Made by a program: the position numbers and the translations under genes
Notes under the pieces: model-generated
What the model was told of the DNA's origin: nothing
The model's input: only the letters and a program-made list of their open reading frames with translations
The model's database searches: none
Part shown: positions 22,876 to 27,070 of the stretch, in pieces
Layout of the letters: each line of letters begins with the position of its first letter
Position numbering within the stretch: position 1 is the first letter of the stretch
Source of the DNA: Acidimicrobiales bacterium
GTDB lineage: Bacteria > Actinomycetota > Acidimicrobiia > Acidimicrobiales > RAAP-2
DNA length: 27,070 nucleotides
Reading direction: 5' to 3'
Assembly: GCA_030044045.1 (NCBI GenBank)
Contig: JASHWO010000148.1
Span: forward strand, 1-27,070

Positions 22876-24033
22876 TCACCGGCGGCCTGCCGGGCGCGGG
22901 CGGCCCGCCGTCCGTCGGGCCACACCTTGCGTGCCGGCACCGGGCGGCGTCAAGCGATCCGGTGGACGGGCCAGGAACCGGTCGAGGTCGGCCAGCAGCG
23001 CCGCCCGGCGGTCGGGGTCGGCGAAGCAGGACTCGACGGCGGTCCGGGCCACCGCGGCGACGGCGGCCCGGTCCCAGCCGAACTGCCTGGCGCAGCGCAG
23101 GTACTCGCCCGGCACGTCCACCCCGTAGAGCAGGGGGTCGTCGGTGTTCAACGAGACTCGCACCCCGGCCGCCCGGAGCGCCTCGACCGGGTGCTCGGCC
23201 AGCGAGGGGACCACGCCCAGGATCACGTTGGAGGAGGGGCACACGTCGAGCGGCACCGCCCGGCCGGCCAGCTCGGCCACCAGGGCCGGGTCCTCCACGC
23301 AACGGATGCCGTGGTCGACCCGCTCGGCGCCCAGCCCGTCCACCGCCTCCCGTACCCCCTGGGCCCCGCTCGACTCGCCGGCGTGGGCGCAGCGGCGCAG
23401 GCCCCCGGCGGCGGCCCGGGCGAAGGCCGGGGCGAAGCGGTCGGTGTGCGACCGGGTGCCGCCGGCCTCGTCGCCGTCGACGGAGAGGGCCACCACCCGC
23501 GGCCGCCCCGAGGACCTCGAGGAGAGGATCCACTCGACCAGTTCCATGGCCTCGGCGGCCCCCTGGGTACGCTTGATGCTGAGGCACAGCGCGGCCGTGC
23601 CCAGCCCGTCCTGCTCGGCGGCCCGGAAACCGGCGTCGAGGGCGTCGACCATCGCCCCCAGCCGGCCGTGCCAGGCCGGCCAGTGGGTGGGGTTGCAGAT
23701 GGCGTCCACGTGGCCGGTGCCGGCCGCCGCCGCCCGGGCCATGGTGTCGTAGGCGATGGCCGACAGGTCGTCCGCCTGGTCGACCAGCGCGCAGGCCACG
23801 TCGAGGTAGGCCAGGAGCCCGGGCAGGTCCCGCACCGGGAGCCGGGGACCGGCCGCCAGGTCGACGCCCTGCCGCCGGGCGGCGGCTTCCACCAGCTCGG
23901 GCGGCACGCAACCCTCGAGGTGCAGGTGCACCTCGGCCTTCGGCAGGGCCCGCACCCACGCCTCGTCGACCGGCCCGGTCACCCGGTCGGCTCCGTCATC
24001 ACCGAGCGTGAGGACGGCCTTCTCCTTCGCCAT
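22876..24033 (-). CDS. add: Adenosine deaminase (adenosine/adenine deaminase family)
   Basis: This zinc amidohydrolase converts adenosine (or a close relative) to inosine and ammonia. The protein has 385 residues. Zinc ligands His36 and His38 lie in KAEVHLHLEG, His217 in AHAGES with the catalytic Glu220, and Asp298 with Asp299 in LNTDDP. The catalytic His241 is in VDHGIRC. LDVCPSSNVILG (262-273) is the family segment. The body ends near residue 352, and a Pro/Arg-rich tail of about 30 residues follows (GTQGVARRTAGRPRP) that is not part of the fold. The ATG at 24033 starts MAKEKAVL. It has no Shine-Dalgarno, but TACCCT ends 6 nt upstream, so a leaderless message is likely. Adenosine deaminase, adenine deaminase and aminodeoxyfutalosine deaminase share these motifs. 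The purine-type neighbours favour adenosine. Confidence 0.9.
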   Translation of the reverse strand: MAKEKAVLTLGDDGADRVTGPVDEAWVRALPKAEVHLHLEGCVPPELVEAAARRQGVDLAAGPRLPVRDLPGLLAYLDVACALVDQADDLSAIAYDTMARAAAAGTGHVDAICNPTHWPAWHGRLGAMVDALDAGFRAAEQDGLGTAALCLSIKRTQGAAEAMELVEWILSSRSSGRPRVVALSVDGDEAGGTRSHTDRFAPAFARAAAGGLRRCAHAGESSGAQGVREAVDGLGAERVDHGIRCVEDPALVAELAGRAVPLDVCPSSNVILGVVPSLAEHPVEALRAAGVRVSLNTDDPLLYGVDVPGEYLRCARQFGWDRAAVAAVARTAVESCFADPDRRAALLADLDRFLARPPDRLTPPGAGTQGVARRTAGRPRPAGRR

Positions 24034-24039
24034 GGCCGT

Positions 24040-24045
24040 AGGGTA
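24040..24045 (-). promoter_or_regulatory. Candidate -10 element (TACCCT) for the adenosine deaminase operon
   Basis: TACCCT on the minus strand ends 6 nt before the ATG at 24033, the spacing expected for leaderless transcription, and the gene has no Shine-Dalgarno. No clear -35 is visible. Confidence 0.38.
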
Positions 24046-24095
24046 AACCTTGCGACGACCATCGGGTGCCTCCAGCCCCCCGGTCCCGGCCCCGG

Positions 24096-25493
24096 TCAGA
24101 TCCGGTGCCACGCCTCCGACAGCACGTGGCGGAGGATCTCGGCCATGCCGTCGATCTCGGGCTGGTCGCAGATGAGCGGGGGCGAGAGCTGGACCACCGG
24201 GTCGCCCCGGTCGTCGGCCCGGCAGATCAGCCCGGACTCGAAGAGGGCGCCGGCAAGGAACCCGCGCAAAAGGCACTCGCGCTCCTCGCAGCCGAAGGTC
24301 TCCCGGGTGGCCTGGTCCTTGACGAGCTCGATCCCGTAGAAGAAGCCGTCGCCCCGCACGTCACCGACGATCGGCAGGTCGTAGAGGGTCTCCAGGGCCG
24401 CCCGGAAGCGGTCCTGGGTGGCCCGGACGTGGTCGAGGATGCCGTCCCGCTCGAGCACGTCGAGGTTGGCCAGGGCCACCGCGCAGCTCACCGGGTGGCC
24501 GGCGAAGGTGAAGCCGTGGGCGAAGCTGGTGTCGCCGTGGAGGAAGGGCTCGACCAGGCGGTCGCTGGCGATCATGGCCCCCAGGGGCGAGTACCCGCTG
24601 GTCATGCCCTTGGCCACGGTGACGATGTCCGGCTGGTACCCGTAGCGCACCGCCCCGAAGTGCTCGCCCAGCCGCCCGAAGGCGCAGATGACCTCGTCGG
24701 ACACGAGCAGCACGCCGTGGCGGTCGCAGATCTCCCGGACGCGGGCGAAGTACCCCGGCGGGGGCGGGAAGCAGCCGCCCGCGTTCTGGACCGGTTCCAG
24801 GAACACGGCGGCCACGGTCTCGGGGCCCTCGCGTTCGATGGCCCGCCCGATCTCGTCGGCGGCCCACCGGCCGAACGCCTCCCAGTCGTCGCCGTGCTCG
24901 GGGGCGCGGTAGAAGTTCGTGCTCGGCACCCTCACCGAGCCGGCCACCAGCGGCTCGAACGGGGTCTTCAGGGCCGGGATGCCGGTGACCGACAGCGCCC
25001 CCATGGTGGTCCCGTGGTAGGCGATGTCCCGGCTGATCACCTTCGTCCGGCTCGGTTGGCCCACCACCCGGAAGTACTGGCGGGCCAGCTTCCACGCCGA
25101 CTCGACCGCCTCGGACCCGCCGGTGGTGAAGAACACCCGGTTCAGGTCGCCCGGGGCCAGCTCGGCGATCCGCTCGGCCAGCTCGACGGCCCGGGGGTGG
25201 GCGTAGGCCCACACCGGGAAGTAGGCCAGCTCCGAGGCCTGTTTGGCGGCGGCCTCGGCCAGCTCGCGCCGGCCGTGGCCGATCTGGCTGGTGAACAGCC
25301 CGCTCAGCCCGTCGAGGTAGCGCCTGCCGTGCTGATCCCAGACGTAGGCGCCCTCGCCGCGCACCATCACCGGGATCTCGTGGTGGGGCCCGTACGCACC
25401 GAGCCGGGTGAAGTGCAGCCAGAGATGGCGCCGCGCCCGCTCGCTCAGGCCGTTGTCGTCGACCGTGCCGCTGGCCGGTGCCACGTCGCTCAT
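24096..25493 (-). CDS. Class III PLP-dependent aminotransferase (omega-amino acid/pyruvate type)
   Basis: This 465-residue aminotransferase is in the size range of omega-amino acid:pyruvate transaminases. The PLP-phosphate segment FFTTGGSEAVESAWKLARQY is at residues 121-140, YHGTTMGALSVTG at 159-171, Asp266 (SDEVICAFGR) contacts the pyridine nitrogen, and Lys295 in VAKGMTSGYSP forms the Schiff base. HGFTFAGHPVSCAVALAN is the conserved second-half block. The family moves terminal amino groups from beta-alanine, GABA, putrescine or similar to pyruvate or 2-oxoglutarate. The ATG at 25493 has GAGAGGG 6 nt upstream, so it is preferred over the ATG at 25532. Divergent alanine dehydrogenase is 80 bp away, which favours pyruvate as acceptor by inference. 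Confidence 0.92.
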   Translation of the reverse strand: MSDVAPASGTVDDNGLSERARRHLWLHFTRLGAYGPHHEIPVMVRGEGAYVWDQHGRRYLDGLSGLFTSQIGHGRRELAEAAAKQASELAYFPVWAYAHPRAVELAERIAELAPGDLNRVFFTTGGSEAVESAWKLARQYFRVVGQPSRTKVISRDIAYHGTTMGALSVTGIPALKTPFEPLVAGSVRVPSTNFYRAPEHGDDWEAFGRWAADEIGRAIEREGPETVAAVFLEPVQNAGGCFPPPPGYFARVREICDRHGVLLVSDEVICAFGRLGEHFGAVRYGYQPDIVTVAKGMTSGYSPLGAMIASDRLVEPFLHGDTSFAHGFTFAGHPVSCAVALANLDVLERDGILDHVRATQDRFRAALETLYDLPIVGDVRGDGFFYGIELVKDQATRETFGCEERECLLRGFLAGALFESGLICRADDRGDPVVQLSPPLICDQPEIDGMAEILRHVLSEAWHRI

Positions 25494-25573
25494 CGGGTCC
25501 CTCTCCGCCCGGATGCCTGCCATGCTATCCATTGTCTGTCCAGGGAGAGGCGCCCTCCGGGTAGGGAGGCACA

Positions 25574-26692
25574 GTGATCGTCGGGGTGCCCAGGGAGGTC
25601 AAGGAGGACGAGTACCGGGTGGCCGTCACCCCGGCCGGCGTGCGCGAGCTGGTTTCCCACGGCCACGCCGTCTACGTGGAGAAGGGGGCCGGCGAGGGCT
25701 CGTCCATCGGCGACGGCGAGCTCGTGGCCACCGGCGCCGCCATCGTGGGGGATCCGGTCGAGATCTGGGCCGCGTCCGACATGGTGCTCAAGGTGAAGGA
25801 GCCGGTGGCCGAGGAGTACCCGCGGCTCGGCCTCCGCCGGGACCAGGTGCTCTTCACCTACCTGCACCTGGCCGCCTCCCGGCCGTGCACCGACGCCCTG
25901 CTGGCCGCCGGCAACACGGCCATCGCCTACGAGACGGTGCGGCTGCCCGACGGCTCGCTGCCCCTGCTCACCCCGATGAGCGAGGTGGCCGGGCGGATGG
26001 CGCCGTTCATGGCGGCCCACCACCTCATGCGGCCGGGCGGGGGCCGGGGCACGCTCATCTGCGGGGTGCCGGGGGTGGCCCGGGCCAAGGTGGTGATCCT
26101 GGGAGCCGGGGTGGCCGGGATGGCCGCGGCCACGCTGGCGGTGGGCATGCACGCCAACGTGTCCGTGCTCGACCGCGACCTGGAGCGCCTGCGCCGGATG
26201 GACCACCACTTCCGCGGCGCCCTGGAGACGGTGGCCTCCAGCGCCCACGCCGTCGAGGAGGCGTGCCTCGACGCCGACGTGGTGATCGGGGCCGTGCTGG
26301 TGGTCGGGGCCCGCGCCCCCGTGCTGGTCACCGACGAGCTGGTGGCCCGCATGCCGCCCGGGTCGGTGCTGGTCGACCTCTCGGTGGACCAGGGCGGGTG
26401 CTTCGAGTCGACCCGGCCCACCACCCACTCCCACCCGACGTTCCCGGTGCACGGGTCGACCTTCTACTGCGTGGCCAACATGCCGGGCGCCGTGCCCCAC
26501 AGCTCGACCCACGCCCTGGTCAACGCCACCCTCCCGTACACGCTGGCCATCGCCGGCCGCGGCTGGCGGGCGGCGGCACGCGACGACCCGGCGCTGGGCC
26601 TCGGGGTGAACGTGGTGGAGGGCTCGGTGGTGTGCCGGCCGGTGGCCGAGGCCCACGGCCTGCCCTGGACCCCGCTGGCCCGGGTGCGCTGA
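25574..26692 (+). CDS. ald: L-alanine dehydrogenase
   Basis: This NAD-dependent enzyme interconverts L-alanine with pyruvate and ammonium. Its 372 residues match the family length. Arg15 (EYRVAVTP) and Lys75 (VLKVKEP) bind pyruvate, His98 (YLHLA) and Asp272 (VDLSVDQGGCFE) are the catalytic positions, and the Rossmann motif GAGVAG is at 177-182. MIVGVPREVK at the start and YCVANMPGAVPHSST near residue 297 are family signatures. The GTG at 25574 has GGGAGG 4 nt upstream. It shares an 80-bp divergent control region with the aminotransferase, which suggests joint regulation. A likely role is to recycle alanine produced by the aminotransferase to pyruvate while releasing ammonium, although the reaction is reversible. 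Confidence 0.96.
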   Translation: MIVGVPREVKEDEYRVAVTPAGVRELVSHGHAVYVEKGAGEGSSIGDGELVATGAAIVGDPVEIWAASDMVLKVKEPVAEEYPRLGLRRDQVLFTYLHLAASRPCTDALLAAGNTAIAYETVRLPDGSLPLLTPMSEVAGRMAPFMAAHHLMRPGGGRGTLICGVPGVARAKVVILGAGVAGMAAATLAVGMHANVSVLDRDLERLRRMDHHFRGALETVASSAHAVEEACLDADVVIGAVLVVGARAPVLVTDELVARMPPGSVLVDLSVDQGGCFESTRPTTHSHPTFPVHGSTFYCVANMPGAVPHSSTHALVNATLPYTLAIAGRGWRAAARDDPALGLGVNVVEGSVVCRPVAEAHGLPWTPLARVR

Positions 26693-26731
26693 CCCCCGGG
26701 TCGCGGTGCCCGGCGAGCGCCCGGCCGGTGG

Positions 26732-26747
26732 GCCGCGCCGTCGCGGC
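26732..26747. terminator. Terminator-like hairpin between convergent genes
   Basis: GCCGCG (26732-26737) pairs with CGCGGC (26742-26747) across a 4-nt loop. It lies 39 bp after the ald stop and 2 bp from the stop of the convergent small membrane protein. It could serve both transcripts. No T-tract is present. Confidence 0.35.
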
Positions 26748-26749
26748 GG

Positions 26750-27058
26750 TCAGGACCGGCGGTGCACCAGGCCGATGGCGATGGTGACCAGCGAGGCCAG
26801 CAGGATCCCGGCCGTGACCAGCCAGGCGCCGACCTGCTCGTCGTGGGGGTAGACCGGGCTGCCGTTCAGGGCCAGGGCGGCGAACAGCTCGCCCACCCCC
26901 CACACCAGGCCGGCCAGGCCGAGCACCACCAGCAGGGTGCCGACCACCCGGTGGTGCCGCCAGGCCGGCTCCGTGGGGTAGGCCGGCCAGCCGTAGGCCG
27001 CGGCGTCGCTCACCGGGGCGGGCCCGTAGCCGGGGTACGGCGCGGCCACGCCCGGCAT
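26750..27058 (-). CDS. Small membrane protein with two predicted helices (start near window edge)
   Basis: This 102-residue protein has no family that I recognise. The N-terminal 35 residues are rich in Pro, Tyr, Ala and Gly (VAAPYPGYGPAP) and probably lie in the cytoplasm or are disordered. Two hydrophobic helices follow, at about 38-58 (VVGTLLVVLGLAGLVWGVG) and 78-97 (AWLVTAGILLASLVTIAIGL), joined by a short loop containing NGSPVYPHDEQ. A basic end (HRRS) closes the protein. Pro/Tyr-rich N-termini before small helix hairpins are frequent in actinobacterial DUF-type membrane proteins. The ATG at 27058 is only 12 bp from the window edge, so a start further upstream cannot be excluded. It is convergent with alanine dehydrogenase. 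Confidence 0.7.
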   Translation of the reverse strand: MPGVAAPYPGYGPAPVSDAAAYGWPAYPTEPAWRHHRVVGTLLVVLGLAGLVWGVGELFAALALNGSPVYPHDEQVGAWLVTAGILLASLVTIAIGLVHRRS

Positions 27059-27070
27059 CGGGAGCGGGCC

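Noticed and set aside
21088..24339. 1083-residue plus-strand open frame over the permease and adenosine deaminase
   Set aside because: Low-complexity Gly/His/Arg/Asp composition and a complete overlap with two genes that have full active-site or family motifs on the other strand.

Overview
The window is very GC-rich (roughly 70% or more by eye) and almost fully coding, with G/C-ending codons, many GTG starts, several probable leaderless starts, a Tat-exported phospholipase-C-like enzyme, a KstR2-type TetR regulator and a VapBC pair of the Rv0623 type. These point to an actinomycete (Actinomycetota). I cannot fix the order from sequence alone. There are 20 protein-coding genes. One is cut by the left edge and one starts very close to the right edge. 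I see no rRNA, tRNA, CRISPR array, transposase or phage gene.

Region 1 (1-6569, plus strand) is a branched-chain-amino-acid-type (Liv/HAAT) ABC importer operon: the end of a LivF ATPase, a fused LivH-LivM permease, a LivG ATPase, then two tandem, very similar substrate-binding proteins. Three of the four junctions are ATGA stop/start overlaps. The two binding-protein genes use the otherwise rare Thr codon ACA about 22-24 times each, and most of these sites are shared. This is the most unusual signal in the window. A DHA2-type MFS exporter follows (6642-8255).

Region 2 (8272-14714) holds a TauD-type 2-oxoglutarate dioxygenase and a divergent esterase-type hydrolase. Next is a four-gene minus-strand group: VOC protein, Gfo/Idh/MocA oxidoreductase, alpha/beta hydrolase and a divergent NagB-like sugar-phosphate isomerase/deaminase. 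A KstR2-like TetR regulator is divergent from the VOC gene. Two tandem 14-bp copies of a KstR2-like operator lie between them. A 164-bp inverted-repeat structure begins at the nagB-like stop codon.

Region 3 (14851-19647, minus strand) holds a family III CoA-transferase with a 19-bp palindrome upstream, a 17-bp-period minisatellite, an unrecognised 285-residue protein, a vapBC toxin-antitoxin pair with a promoter-like sequence giving a leaderless start, and a Tat-secreted phospholipase-C-like phosphoesterase.

Region 4 (19704-27070) holds an SDR oxidoreductase and a divergent purine-type phosphoribosyltransferase. It continues with an NCS1 nucleobase permease, adenosine deaminase, a class III aminotransferase and a divergent alanine dehydrogenase. 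Together these suggest nucleobase/nucleoside uptake and salvage plus amino-nitrogen release: a pyruvate-linked aminotransferase would make alanine, and alanine dehydrogenase would return it to pyruvate and ammonium. A small two-helix membrane protein closes the window.
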